From assembly GCA_009797885.1 (NCBI GenBank), contig WNKP01000001.1:248001-312000 (forward strand): a DNA stretch of 64,000 nt, written 5' to 3'. Under the pieces are notes generated by a model. It worked only from the letters and a program-made list of their open reading frames with translations. It searched no databases and was not told where the DNA came from. Below are positions 44,130-52,780 of this stretch, piece after piece (the stretch's first letter is position 1; every line of letters starts with the position of its first letter). This DNA comes from Flavobacteriaceae bacterium GF1 (GTDB lineage Bacteria > Bacteroidota > Bacteroidia > Flavobacteriales > Flavobacteriaceae). Position numbers and translations under genes: made by a program.

Positions 44130-45275
44130 ATGAAATTCAACCCCAAAAAGCGGACATCCAATATCTTTTTACTTGTTTCTGCCTTTGTTGTGGTAAGTCT
44201 TATTTTATGGAACACCAACAGCTTTTTTGAAAAATTCAAGGAAGAGGAGCGCCTTAAAATGGAGAATTGGGCAGCTGCGGAACTTGAGGTGCTCCAATCA
44301 CCAATTGACCAGGAATTAGGCAATTTACCCTTGATCATTATGGGAAACAATACCTCTACCCCAATGATCCTGGTCAATGAGGAGGGCTCCATAAAAACAC
44401 ACAACATCCCCCTTGAAGTCGCTGAGGATTCTTTAAAAATCCAGTCCCTGATCCAAAAATTCGCCGGGGAAAACACGCCAATAGAGATCATTCAAGGCGG
44501 GGATTTGCTCCAGACCCTGTACTATGGAAATTCCGAGGTGTTGAATAAGCTCAAGTACTATCCAATTGCCCTGTTGTTGATCATTTGTTTATTTGGAACC
44601 GTTATTTTCTTTTTCTTCAAGACGAATAAAGCTTCGGAGCAGAACAAACTATGGGCCGGTATGGCCAAGGAAACCGCACATCAAATTGGCACTCCCCTAA
44701 CCTCCTTATTGGGTTGGAACGAATTGCTGAAAAGTGAACATATCAATCCGGAGATCACGAAAGAAATTGAAAAGGACATTTCCCGATTGCATACCATTAC
44801 GGAACGGTTTTCCAAAATAGGTTCCACTCCAAATCTGGAAATCCATGATATTGTCCTGGAAACCACCAAAGCCTTTGACTACCTGAAAAAGCGAAGTTCC
44901 AAACTCATTCATTTTTCCTTCAATTCCCAGATAGATGAACTTCCGGTGCTACTGAACCCCCCGCTTTACAATTGGAGTATTGAAAATTTGGTCAAGAACG
45001 GGATAGATGCAATGAAGGGAAAGGGCAATATCGCCGTTCAAATTGAAAAGGCTGGAAACCAGGTACACATACTTATTTCCGATACCGGTCATGGCATCCC
45101 AAAAAGTGATTTTCAAAATATTTTTAACCCAGGCGTTACCTCAAAGAAAAGGGGATGGGGACTTGGTCTGTCTTTAGTTAAAAGAATTATAGAGGAGTAC
45201 CACAAAGGAAAAATTAAAGTACTTTCGTCCAGTAAGGAGGGGACCATTATGCAGATTTCCCTTCGAATTGCCTAG
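44130..45275 (+). CDS. Orphan sensor histidine kinase
   Basis: A 381-residue membrane sensor from ATG 44130. Two transmembrane helices (about 11-28 and 145-163) enclose a periplasmic domain of about 115 residues with no recognised fold. Then the dimerisation/phosphoacceptor helix with H184 (ETAHQIGTPL) and a complete HATPase domain: N-box NLVKNGIDAM, G1 ISDTGHGIP, and the GWGLGLSLV lid. No response regulator gene lies next to it, so its partner is elsewhere. An in-frame extension to 44007 overlaps the divergent DUF3127 gene and is not needed. Confidence 0.88.
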   Translation: MKFNPKKRTSNIFLLVSAFVVVSLILWNTNSFFEKFKEEERLKMENWAAAELEVLQSPIDQELGNLPLIIMGNNTSTPMILVNEEGSIKTHNIPLEVAEDSLKIQSLIQKFAGENTPIEIIQGGDLLQTLYYGNSEVLNKLKYYPIALLLIICLFGTVIFFFFKTNKASEQNKLWAGMAKETAHQIGTPLTSLLGWNELLKSEHINPEITKEIEKDISRLHTITERFSKIGSTPNLEIHDIVLETTKAFDYLKKRSSKLIHFSFNSQIDELPVLLNPPLYNWSIENLVKNGIDAMKGKGNIAVQIEKAGNQVHILISDTGHGIPKSDFQNIFNPGVTSKKRGWGLGLSLVKRIIEEYHKGKIKVLSSSKEGTIMQISLRIA

Positions 45276-45278
45276 TGT

Positions 45279-45629
45279 ATGTCAAAAGTAAAACAGGTTG
45301 TCATAAAAGAAGCGGACATTACCAACAATTGTCCAGAATGTTACAATCAGGAACTAAAGCTTACCTTTTTTCAAAAACATACCTTCAATTCCTTTTTTCA
45401 TCGTACTACTGCAGAAGTAAGCCATGAAATTAAGTGTAAAAAATGCGGATCGATCATTTATCCTGTAAATTGGACCGTGGACATTGAAAGGGTGTTCGAA
45501 TACTTTAACAAACTGGTTACTCCTGATAAGGCATCCGTTAGGTTCACAAGCCTGTTCTATTTGCTATTGTTTCTTTTTACCCTGGCCGTAGCCATTGGGG
45601 TATATTTTTATTTGGAAAACAGCCCTTAA
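45279..45629 (+). CDS. Zinc-ribbon membrane protein, function unknown
   Basis: A 116-residue protein with two CxxC pairs (NNCPECYN near residue 17 and KCKKCGS near 53) that should bind one zinc ion, and a single C-terminal transmembrane helix (LFYLLLFLFTLAVAIGVYFY). The head would face the cytoplasm. It starts 3 bp after the histidine kinase gene, so a role with that kinase is possible. It overlaps the convergent HIT gene by 4 bp. Confidence 0.65.
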   Translation: MSKVKQVVIKEADITNNCPECYNQELKLTFFQKHTFNSFFHRTTAEVSHEIKCKKCGSIIYPVNWTVDIERVFEYFNKLVTPDKASVRFTSLFYLLLFLFTLAVAIGVYFYLENSP

Positions 45630-46015
45630 AGTTTTTCCCGGATTTGGGAGGCAATAGCCTCAAATTCATCGGAAGACATTTGCACTTTACTTTGGAAAGT
45701 GGCATTTGCCATGGTGTGCAGTGGAATTAAGTGCACGTGCACATGGGGAACCTCCAATCCAATTACGGTTATTCCCACCCGCTCGCAAGGAATGGAAGCT
45801 TCAATGGCCTTACCCACCTTTCGGGAAAAGGCCATTAATCCCAAATAGGTTTCTTCGTCCAAGTCCAAAATTTTGTCCACTTCCTTTTTGGGGACACATA
45901 AGGTGTGGCCTTTGGAATTTGGGTTAATATCCAAAAAAGCGAAAAAATCCTCGGTTTCCGCAATCTTATAACAAGGGATTTCCCCCTTGATGATTTTAGT
46001 AAAAATACTGGCCAT
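45626..46015 (-). CDS. HIT family nucleotide-binding protein
   Basis: A 129-residue histidine-triad hydrolase. The triad is HVHVHLIP with H91, H93 and H95; the upstream fold FTKIIKGEIPCYKIAE and GHTLCVPKKE is typical. HIT enzymes of the HINT type cleave purine nucleoside phosphoramidates; the physiological substrate here is unknown. I recall HIT and greA as neighbours in many flavobacteria; here a PIN-like gene lies between them. Confidence 0.95.
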   Translation of the reverse strand: MASIFTKIIKGEIPCYKIAETEDFFAFLDINPNSKGHTLCVPKKEVDKILDLDEETYLGLMAFSRKVGKAIEASIPCERVGITVIGLEVPHVHVHLIPLHTMANATFQSKVQMSSDEFEAIASQIREKL

Positions 46016-46053
46016 GGTTATTGATCAAATGATTTAATTCTATGCATTTACTA

Positions 46054-47139
46054 TCAAAAAAGTTCGTCTACCAAAGAAATTTTCGAAACTTTTACATTTT
46101 TTATTTTGATGATTTCTTCCTTTCGGACTTCGAGAATTAAGTTACAATTCAATTTGTTAACGTAGGTTATTGGTAGTACTTTTTTTATTTCTGAATCAAA
46201 GAATTCCATTTTGTAAATCTTCGAAGACGAATTTACAACCAAGTCCACATCAATATAAGCCGAATCTTGAATTGTGATTATATCATAATTTTTTATTTCA
46301 AAATTTTTATCAAATAAAAATAATTCAAACCAAGATATTTTTTCATCATCAAAGTACTTGTGTGGTTTAGAAAAATCTATTGAACCTATCAACTTTTTGA
46401 TAAATGATTCCCACACCATCAAAAGATAAGAGGAAATCTTATCATGATTGAAATCTTGATTTTCTATCCATTCTTCAAACTCTTTTTTTCCCTTGATTCG
46501 TAGTATCTCTTCTTCATTCAATATTAATTCTCTTAAAGTTTCGTAAATCTTAATATTTGTACAATCACCAAAGAGATCAGGATGCAAATTGGAGTTTTCT
46601 TCATCCCAAAATTCAGTTTTATTGGCCGATATAAAAAAGCAGTTGCTCAATCCATTAAGTCTAATATAATCAGTGTAGCTTAGCCAAATAATAGCATCTC
46701 GAAATTCTTGCTTTTTTTTACCTTTTATATCAGTAAAAAAAGGGTCTTTCCTTTTAACAGCCCTTGAAATAACTTCCGGTAATATCTGATTGTTCAATGG
46801 GACTTCAATGAAAATCCCCTTGGAAAAGGATACTCTATAAAAATCCTGAAAAGATTCCAAGTAAGCCTCAGGTGAAGGAATTTCTATTTCAATACTATCA
46901 TCACTTTCCACTAATGAATTTAGCCCTCTGATTGCATTTGAAATTCTATCATGTAGTGATTTAATCCTTTTTTTAAAGTTGTTCTCTGTTTCTTCCAAAA
47001 CAACCGATGATATAAAAATTCTTATATCACTTGTTTTTGATTGTAAATCAAGTAGAACTCTACTGAAATTCTGCTTCCAAAAAGGATCTGAGAATAGCGC
47101 CGTCGAGTCAATGAAAATATTAACTATTGACTCATTCAT
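46054..47139 (-). CDS. PIN-like domain protein (DUF4935 type), candidate nuclease
   Basis: A 361-residue protein. The N-terminal 185 residues fit a PIN-like nuclease of the DUF4935 type: D11 at the end of strand 1 (IFIDSTALF), E49/E50 (VVLEETENNF), D148 (EFRDAIIWLSY) and the closing strand FFISANKTEF with E176. The C-terminal half (about 195-361) has no recognised fold and is rich in Ile, Lys and Asp. Base composition is clearly more AT-rich than the flanking HIT and greA genes, suggesting acquisition. It stands alone, without an antitoxin-sized partner. RNase or defence activity is inference. Confidence 0.75.
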   Translation of the reverse strand: MNESIVNIFIDSTALFSDPFWKQNFSRVLLDLQSKTSDIRIFISSVVLEETENNFKKRIKSLHDRISNAIRGLNSLVESDDSIEIEIPSPEAYLESFQDFYRVSFSKGIFIEVPLNNQILPEVISRAVKRKDPFFTDIKGKKKQEFRDAIIWLSYTDYIRLNGLSNCFFISANKTEFWDEENSNLHPDLFGDCTNIKIYETLRELILNEEEILRIKGKKEFEEWIENQDFNHDKISSYLLMVWESFIKKLIGSIDFSKPHKYFDDEKISWFELFLFDKNFEIKNYDIITIQDSAYIDVDLVVNSSSKIYKMEFFDSEIKKVLPITYVNKLNCNLILEVRKEEIIKIKNVKVSKISLVDELF

Positions 47140-47191
47140 ACTTTCTACTTTACTTCAAAATATCTCGAAAATAACTCCATTCGAAGCATAA

Positions 47192-47668
47192 TTAATCACG
47201 GGTTATCTCCAAAATCTCAAATTTCAGGGTTCCGTTGGGCACTTGAACTTCGGCAATATCACCTACGGATTTACCCAGAAGCCCTTTGCCGATTGGGGAG
47301 GTAACCGATATTTTTCCAGCCTTTAGATTGGCCTCGCTCTCGGCCACCAAGGTATACTTCATTTCCATTTTATTGGCCTGGTTACGGATTTTAACCGTAG
47401 ATAACACCAAGGCTTTGGAGGTGTCCAATTGGGATTCATCTATGATACGTGCATTGGCTACCGTCTCTTCCAATTTGGCGATTTTCATTTCCAAAAGCCC
47501 CTGGGCCTCCTTGGCGGCATCATATTCGGCATTTTCCGACAAATCCCCCTTATCACGTGCTTCGGCAATGGCCTGCGAAGCTTTGGGGCGCTCCACATCC
47601 CTTAGCTGGTCCAATTCCTCCTTCAATTTTTTCAATCCTTCAGCGGTATAGTAAGAAACTTTCGACAT
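47192..47668 (-). CDS. greA: Transcription elongation factor GreA
   Basis: Rescues backtracked RNA polymerase by stimulating transcript cleavage. ATG 47668 gives a 158-residue protein, the standard length: N-terminal coiled coil (YYTAEGLKKLKEELDQL) whose tip has the acidic residues DLSENAEYDAAKE, and the C-terminal FKBP-like domain ending in SPIGKGLLGKSVGDIAEVQVPNG. The open frame runs further upstream (to 47806) but that part is unlike GreA. Confidence 0.97.
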   Translation of the reverse strand: MSKVSYYTAEGLKKLKEELDQLRDVERPKASQAIAEARDKGDLSENAEYDAAKEAQGLLEMKIAKLEETVANARIIDESQLDTSKALVLSTVKIRNQANKMEMKYTLVAESEANLKAGKISVTSPIGKGLLGKSVGDIAEVQVPNGTLKFEILEITRD

Positions 47669-47840
47669 AACATTCATATTTAACACAAACGACCATAAGG
47701 GAAAAGACGGATTCTCCCCACGGTTCTTCCTTATTTTAATTGAAAAAATCCTCTGCTTTGACCGTGCCTGCACAGCTTTTAGCGAGGATTTAACGCAAAT
47801 ATACACAAAATTTAGTGATTTTTACCTAAAATTAAACGCC

Positions 47841-48281
47841 GTGAAAAAGCTTTTCTGCCTGATTTTCATACCCTTACTGTTTTCATGTGAAAGTGATAGT
47901 CCCAATAGAAACCCTTTTCTACCGGATGCCAATTTTAGGTTTGAACTCAACCTTAACCTTCCCTTATATACGGACCTTAACAATATTGGGAACCCTATTT
48001 ATGTTGGTAACGACGGCGTTGGATTAAGAGGTGCGTTTGTAATGAGAACGGGAACTGGAAATCAATTCGTAGCGTGGGAAGCCAGTTGCCCCAACCAAGC
48101 GCCCAGTGATTGTACCACGATGACCTTGGAAGGCCAAAATGTGCGTTGCCCCTGTGATGATTTTGAGTACAACTTATTCTTCGGGCAATTGCTCAACCCT
48201 CCTGACGATGGCAGCAGATTTTATAATCTAAAACCTTACCGGGCGGTTTTGTCAGGCAATTCCGTTATTATTTCCAATTAG
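47841..48281 (+). CDS. Rieske-like lipoprotein lacking both ligand histidines
   Basis: A 146-residue lipoprotein beginning at GTG 47841, with the lipidation Cys at residue 16 (LLFSC). The rest resembles a Rieske [2Fe-2S] domain: C83-P-N85 in place of CPH and C103-P-C105-D106 in place of CPCH. Both cluster cysteines remain but both histidine ligands are Asn and Asp, so a normal Rieske cluster is unlikely; a disulfide or another metal is possible. It is tail-to-tail (4 bp overlap) with the oxidoreductase gene. Confidence 0.7.
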   Translation: MKKLFCLIFIPLLFSCESDSPNRNPFLPDANFRFELNLNLPLYTDLNNIGNPIYVGNDGVGLRGAFVMRTGTGNQFVAWEASCPNQAPSDCTTMTLEGQNVRCPCDDFEYNLFFGQLLNPPDDGSRFYNLKPYRAVLSGNSVIISN

Positions 48282-49273
48282 ATTACGCCAAGTATTTTGT
48301 CCATCACCCAACTGGTATGCAAGGCTGAACTGCCCAAAGAAGGATGTTTTGCCTCCCCTAACAATTGCTTGCGCATATTTTCCACATGATACTGGTGCAA
48401 ATGTTTGGGATGTTCAATAAAAACGGATTCCCTATTTGAGCCATAAATCAATTCCAATGGGGATTCATCCAACACGGAAAACCGAATCTCTCCTTTGGAA
48501 CCCAAGATTTCCACATGATCTTTGGGTTCGTGGCTTCCAAAATTCCAACTCCCGGAACCGGTTGCCCCGTTCTTATGTTTCCAACTCCCCGTTATGGCAT
48601 CTAAAGCAGTGTACAATCCCTGTTGATTACCGGCGATCCCTTTTGCTCCCGTAATATCCCCAAGTAAATAGGTAAATAGGTTCAATCCATGACTGGCCAA
48701 ATCATCAAAATAACCGGCCGGGGCAATTTTGGCATCGGTACGCCAATTGTATTCACCGCTCAAATCCAAAGGACTGGCCGTCCTTGTTTTTACCCAATGG
48801 ATGTGCCGTACTTCCCCTATCAATCCTAAATCCAACCATTCCCTTATTTTGTTGAACCTTGGAAGGGACCTCCGATAATAGGCAACGAACAAAGGGACAT
48901 TCCTTTCCTGAAAAGCATTGTAGATTTCCAGGCTATCTGCATAACAGGGGGACATCGGTTTTTCAATACAGCACGGTTTCCCTACCCTTGCCACTTGCAG
49001 GCCATAAAACTTATGGGTGTCTGGAGGGGTTGCTATATAGACTGCGTCAATCCCAGGGTTTTCAATGATTTCCCCAGCGTCCGTAGTCCAATGGGGCACC
49101 TTATGCCGCATGGCATAATCCTTGGCCTTCCCACCATCCCGTCGCATTACCATGGCCAATTCAAAATCCTGGGTCATTTGATAAGGTGGTCCACTTTTTA
49201 CCTCCGTCACATTGCCACAACCTATAATTCCCCAACGGATAGGTTTATGACGAAAAAAAGGGGCATGTTCCAT
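48278..49273 (-). CDS. Gfo/Idh/MocA family oxidoreductase
   Basis: A 331-residue NAD(P)-dependent sugar or cyclitol dehydrogenase. The N-terminal Rossmann motif IIGCGNVTEVKSGPP starts near residue 17; the family lysine motif is EKPMS (CCIEKPMSPCYADS), followed by an alpha/beta domain with the DDLASHGLNLFTYLLG segment holding the conserved Asp/His. Substrate unknown. Cytoplasmic. It is 107 bp downstream of the THI5-like gene in the same direction; no terminator was found between them, so read-through is possible. Confidence 0.92.
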   Translation of the reverse strand: MEHAPFFRHKPIRWGIIGCGNVTEVKSGPPYQMTQDFELAMVMRRDGGKAKDYAMRHKVPHWTTDAGEIIENPGIDAVYIATPPDTHKFYGLQVARVGKPCCIEKPMSPCYADSLEIYNAFQERNVPLFVAYYRRSLPRFNKIREWLDLGLIGEVRHIHWVKTRTASPLDLSGEYNWRTDAKIAPAGYFDDLASHGLNLFTYLLGDITGAKGIAGNQQGLYTALDAITGSWKHKNGATGSGSWNFGSHEPKDHVEILGSKGEIRFSVLDESPLELIYGSNRESVFIEHPKHLHQYHVENMRKQLLGEAKHPSLGSSALHTSWVMDKILGVI

Positions 49274-49380
49274 AACTAGCGTTTTCCCAAAATTAGAAAG
49301 AATTACCCTTCACAAGGCAGGCGCACAAATGGGCTGGCACATGGCAGGTGCCTCCACCCTTCCAACACCTTGGATCGGAC

Positions 49381-50289
49381 CTAAAAGTGGAGTCCCGTAT
49401 ACACCAGTTCCCCGTAATGCAAAGGTGCCTTTTCCAAGTCTTTTGTTTTGAGCCAGTTTAAAAATTGATCCACCCGATGCCGGTCCATTTTACCCCAATC
49501 CGCATGGTTTCCATAAGCCGCTATGGTCATCTTTTGACTTTTGAGCAAATCAATGTCCTTATCCTGTTCCGCGACCAAAGGAGCCAAAATCCTTACGGCT
49601 TCCCCTGGATTTTGTTTGGCATAGGAAAAACCTTTTTTAACAGCCTGTAAAAAAGCGGAATACGACGGGTTATCCTTCTCCACACGTTTTTGGGATGCCA
49701 GGATAATGGGAGAATAGCCATAGGGAATATCATAATCCGAAAGTCTAAACTCCCGAAGTTCCAATCCGTTGCCACGGGCCTGGACCCCTTCCCAATTAAG
49801 GAAAACCCAGGTGGCATCATATTGTCGCGATTGCAAAGTTTCCCAAATACCCAATTTATCGGGATAGACCAACTCCATTTGTCCGGCACCTCCATCATTT
49901 TTGATCATCTGACATACAATTTCATCTTCATATCTTGCTTTATAAGAAGCGTAGGACCTCCCATCCAAATCCCTTGGTCTTTGTACGTCGCTGTCTTCCA
50001 AAACCACAATTGCACTTAAATCCTCCTGAAATAGGGTAGCCAAGGCCACAGCGTCAAAAGGATGTCTTTTGCAACGGTAACTTATTACACTCTCTAAGGG
50101 GCAAAGCGCCATATCCGCTATGCCCATCTCAACTTTTTTGGCCGGAGTGACCGCGTAGTTATCCTCCTGGGGATCCAATAATTCCACTTCCAATCCAGCC
50201 TCTTTAAAATACCCCAGGGCATCGGCCACAAAAAATCCTAAGTGATTGATATTGGGCGTCCAGTCCAACGCCAGTTTCATTGTTTTCAT
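49381..50289 (-). CDS. THI5/NMT1-like binding protein without signal peptide
   Basis: A 302-residue protein of the NMT1/THI5-like periplasmic-binding fold: LALDWTPNINHLGFFVADALGYFKEAGLEVELL is the classic start. It is the second gene under a TPP riboswitch, so it should serve thiamine or its pyrimidine precursor (HMP). Odd points: no signal peptide or lipobox, and no ABC permease or ATPase gene nearby. It is not a clear Thi5-type HMP-P synthase: the Lys corresponding to yeast K62 seems kept (AKKVEMGIADM), but the His substrate residue and the CCCFC motif are missing. It starts 1 bp after the receptor gene. Confidence 0.85.
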   Translation of the reverse strand: MKTMKLALDWTPNINHLGFFVADALGYFKEAGLEVELLDPQEDNYAVTPAKKVEMGIADMALCPLESVISYRCKRHPFDAVALATLFQEDLSAIVVLEDSDVQRPRDLDGRSYASYKARYEDEIVCQMIKNDGGAGQMELVYPDKLGIWETLQSRQYDATWVFLNWEGVQARGNGLELREFRLSDYDIPYGYSPIILASQKRVEKDNPSYSAFLQAVKKGFSYAKQNPGEAVRILAPLVAEQDKDIDLLKSQKMTIAAYGNHADWGKMDRHRVDQFLNWLKTKDLEKAPLHYGELVYTGLHF

Positions 50290-50290
50290 T

Positions 50291-52465
50291 TTAAAAGTTT
50301 AAGGTTGCTCCAACAAGAAAATTGATTCCGGCCTGGGGATAAAATCCAGCTCCTTCTACTGTGGTCACCGTTCCGGGATTGGTAAAATCATCATCAAAAG
50401 TGAAGAAAAAACCATTGGACACAACGTCTTGATCAAAAATATTGTTCACCAGACCTGAGAATACGATACTCTTAATAAATGAGTTGGCCTGCCAGGTATA
50501 TTGAATGTTTAAATCCGTTTGGGAATAGGCCTCCAAAATGGAGCCTTCAGCATCTATATTGCCCATATATTGCTCACTAACGTATTTGGACAATAGGGAA
50601 AATTGCCAATTGGCATGGGGCATGTATCCCAAAATATTGCCAGCCACCACATTTGGGGAATAGGCAATATTGGTATTGCCCAAATTCTGGATTTCACCAT
50701 CCCGTTGAAAGATAAAGTCAATGTTTTTATTGCTGCTCAGCGCAACATTGGGCTGCAAAAACCATTTAGTGCCCAGGGAAAACCTGGCGTCTACTTCCAA
50801 TCCCAATCGGTAACTGTCCCCTACATTGGCCCGTAATGGAGCTCCAACATCATTTAGTTCGCCGGTAAGGACCAATTGGTCCTTATAGCGCATATAATAC
50901 ACATTGGTATTCAACTGAACGGACGGATTGATATAACGCCAACCCAATTCAAAATCATTAAGCCTTTCTGGCCTTGGATTTCCGTTTTCATAATCGTTAC
51001 GATTGGGTTCCCTGTTTGCACGGGCATAAGAGAAGTAAAAATTGTTGTTTTTATTAAGGTCAAATGTGAGCCCTGCTTTTGGATTGAAAAAATTAAAGGT
51101 GTCGTCTACCAAACCGGTATCCTCCCCATTGGCCTCATAACCCACAGTTCGGTATTGAAGATCTCCAAAGAGGCTCCATTGGTCATCCAACTTATAAATG
51201 GCCTTTGAGTAGAGGTTTAGATCGGTCTTTGTGGACGTATCGTCATAATACCGATCTCGATATTCACTGTTATTGGCAAAACGCGCCCAAATGACCTCGC
51301 CAAAATGATCGCCTTTGTAGATATTGTATCCTCCGCCCAAGATCAACTGCAGGTTTTCATCTTGATAATTTGCCGAAAAGACGGTTCCATAAAAGTCATT
51401 GTCCAGCCATCTTCTACGAATCAAATCCGTGGTATCGACCTCTTCCCCATTTACCACCAAGGGTTCAAAACCATAGGTTTCAAAATCGTCATCTTCCCGA
51501 AACTGCTCAAAAAAGCCCCTTCCTTTAGTGTAATGTACCGCTATATTGGTGTTCCAATTGTCATTCAGTTGTTCGTTCCAGTGCAGTTGAAAATGGTCCT
51601 GTTTGTAATTGTCCTCTTCATTTTCATAAAAACGGGTTTGTCCATTTTCATCCGTGTACTGCCCTGCGCTATTAAAGGTTCGGTTCTCTTCCAATGTTTG
51701 GGCATCAACCCCAAACCAAGATTGGTAGGTAATCTCGTGTCCGCCAAACAATAGTGCCTTTACCAAGGTATTATCATCTTTGTAGACCCCTTGTAAAAAA
51801 TAAGAATCCAACTCTGAAGAAGCCCTATCTATATAGCCATCCGATATAATGCGGGACAATCGCCCGGACAGTTCCACATGGTCATACATGAGCCCGGTAC
51901 TAAACTTGATATTGTTTCTCAGGGTATTAAAACTTCCAAAAGAGGAAGAAATTTGCCCGTAGGCCTCTTCAGAAAACGCATCGGTCAATAAGTTAAGACT
52001 GGCACCAAAAGCACCCGCTCCGTTGGTTGATGTTCCCACACCACGTTGCAATTGGAGACTCTGTGTAGAAGAAGCAAAATCCGGCATGTTCACCCAAAAC
52101 GTTCCTTGTGATTCGGCATCATTATATGGGATTCCATTTATGGTCACGTTGACCCTGGTGGCATCACTACCCCGTACACGTATTCCGGTATAGCCAATGC
52201 CAGCTCCAGCATCTGAGGTAGTGACCACAGCAGGTAAAAAATTCATCAGGATGGGAATGTCCTGCCCCAAGTTTCGGGGGGCAATTTCTTCCTTTTCCAA
52301 ATTTGAAAAAGTAACCGGAGATTCTTTGGTTACCCTAACCGCGGATACCAAAACCTCATCCAAAACCACTTTGGTCCCTTGGGTAGTATCCTGTTCTTGA
52401 TTTTGTGCATGAAGCGGTACCGCAAGGCTGCACAGGGCCAGTGTTGTGAAAATAGATGTTTTCAT
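50291..52465 (-). CDS. TonB-dependent receptor for thiamine or a precursor
   Basis: A 724-residue outer membrane receptor: signal peptide MKTSIFTTLALCSLAVPLHAQ, plug domain (about 45-160; VRVTKESPVTFSNLEKEEI, GIRVRGSDATRVNVTINGIPYND), and a beta barrel ending in aromatic LNF. A TPP riboswitch in its leader marks it as the thiamine-regulated receptor type described by comparative genomics in Bacteroidetes. No SusD-like partner is present, so it should take up a small compound. A small hairpin (52467-52482) sits right before the ATG. Confidence 0.93.
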   Translation of the reverse strand: MKTSIFTTLALCSLAVPLHAQNQEQDTTQGTKVVLDEVLVSAVRVTKESPVTFSNLEKEEIAPRNLGQDIPILMNFLPAVVTTSDAGAGIGYTGIRVRGSDATRVNVTINGIPYNDAESQGTFWVNMPDFASSTQSLQLQRGVGTSTNGAGAFGASLNLLTDAFSEEAYGQISSSFGSFNTLRNNIKFSTGLMYDHVELSGRLSRIISDGYIDRASSELDSYFLQGVYKDDNTLVKALLFGGHEITYQSWFGVDAQTLEENRTFNSAGQYTDENGQTRFYENEEDNYKQDHFQLHWNEQLNDNWNTNIAVHYTKGRGFFEQFREDDDFETYGFEPLVVNGEEVDTTDLIRRRWLDNDFYGTVFSANYQDENLQLILGGGYNIYKGDHFGEVIWARFANNSEYRDRYYDDTSTKTDLNLYSKAIYKLDDQWSLFGDLQYRTVGYEANGEDTGLVDDTFNFFNPKAGLTFDLNKNNNFYFSYARANREPNRNDYENGNPRPERLNDFELGWRYINPSVQLNTNVYYMRYKDQLVLTGELNDVGAPLRANVGDSYRLGLEVDARFSLGTKWFLQPNVALSSNKNIDFIFQRDGEIQNLGNTNIAYSPNVVAGNILGYMPHANWQFSLLSKYVSEQYMGNIDAEGSILEAYSQTDLNIQYTWQANSFIKSIVFSGLVNNIFDQDVVSNGFFFTFDDDFTNPGTVTTVEGAGFYPQAGINFLVGATLNF

Positions 52466-52466
52466 C

Positions 52467-52482
52467 CGTAAAAAATTTTACG
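52467..52482 (-). promoter_or_regulatory. Hairpin at the receptor start codon
   Basis: CGTAAA / TTTACG with a 4-nt loop, ending 1 bp before the ATG of the TonB receptor. In the mRNA it could hide the initiation region and be the switching element of the riboswitch. Confidence 0.35.
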
Positions 52483-52563
52483 AATAAAAGGGGCTATTAT
52501 TCTGGTTACACTTATTTTTTTGAGCGACCCAATTCGAAGGTAACTTCGCCAACGGCGCAGTTG

Positions 52564-52620
52564 GTCCTTCGTCGAAAATGTACCTCCTTCGATGAAGCTC
52601 AGGACGGATGGAACATTTTC
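52564..52620. repeat. REP-like nested inverted repeat in the riboswitch leader
   Basis: GAAAATGT (52574-52581) pairs with ACATTTTC (52613-52620), and GTCC (52564-52567) can pair with GGAC inside. The loop contains CCTTCGATGAAGCTCAGGAC, resembling the common 'CTTCGACAAGCTCAGG' extragenic repeat of many bacteria (from memory). It lies between the aptamer and the coding region. Confidence 0.45.
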
Positions 52621-52631
52621 CCAACGCTCGG

Positions 52632-52772
52632 TCCCTTAGCAGCATTACCTGCCCAGGTTCAATGGGTATAATCTCAGCCTTACGGAACTTGGAATTTTGA
52701 TTGTCGAAATTTAGAATCTTACGGTTCCCATTCGGTATTTCAAAATCCTTACTTTGGTAAAGCACCCCTTTG
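52632..52772 (-). ncRNA. TPP (THI-box) riboswitch
   Basis: Read on the minus strand, the conserved blocks come in order: GGGGTGC (52762-52768), GGCTGAGA (with CTGAGA at 52672-52677), TACCC (52664-52668), GAACCTG (52654-52660), ATGC (52642-52645) and AAGGGA (52632-52638). This is the TPP aptamer. The arm between GGGGTGC and CTGAGA is long (about 85 nt) and contains a stem GGATTTTGA / TCAAAATTCC, so the P3 arm is extended. TPP binding is expected to reduce expression of the receptor operon. A promoter box lies just upstream. No clear intrinsic terminator follows; the switch may act on translation. Confidence 0.93.
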
Positions 52773-52780
52773 AGATGCGC

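Noticed and set aside
49381-50289. Thi5-type HMP-P synthase
   Set aside because: The His that serves as substrate and the CCCFC motif of the yeast enzyme are not present; a binding-protein role fits better.
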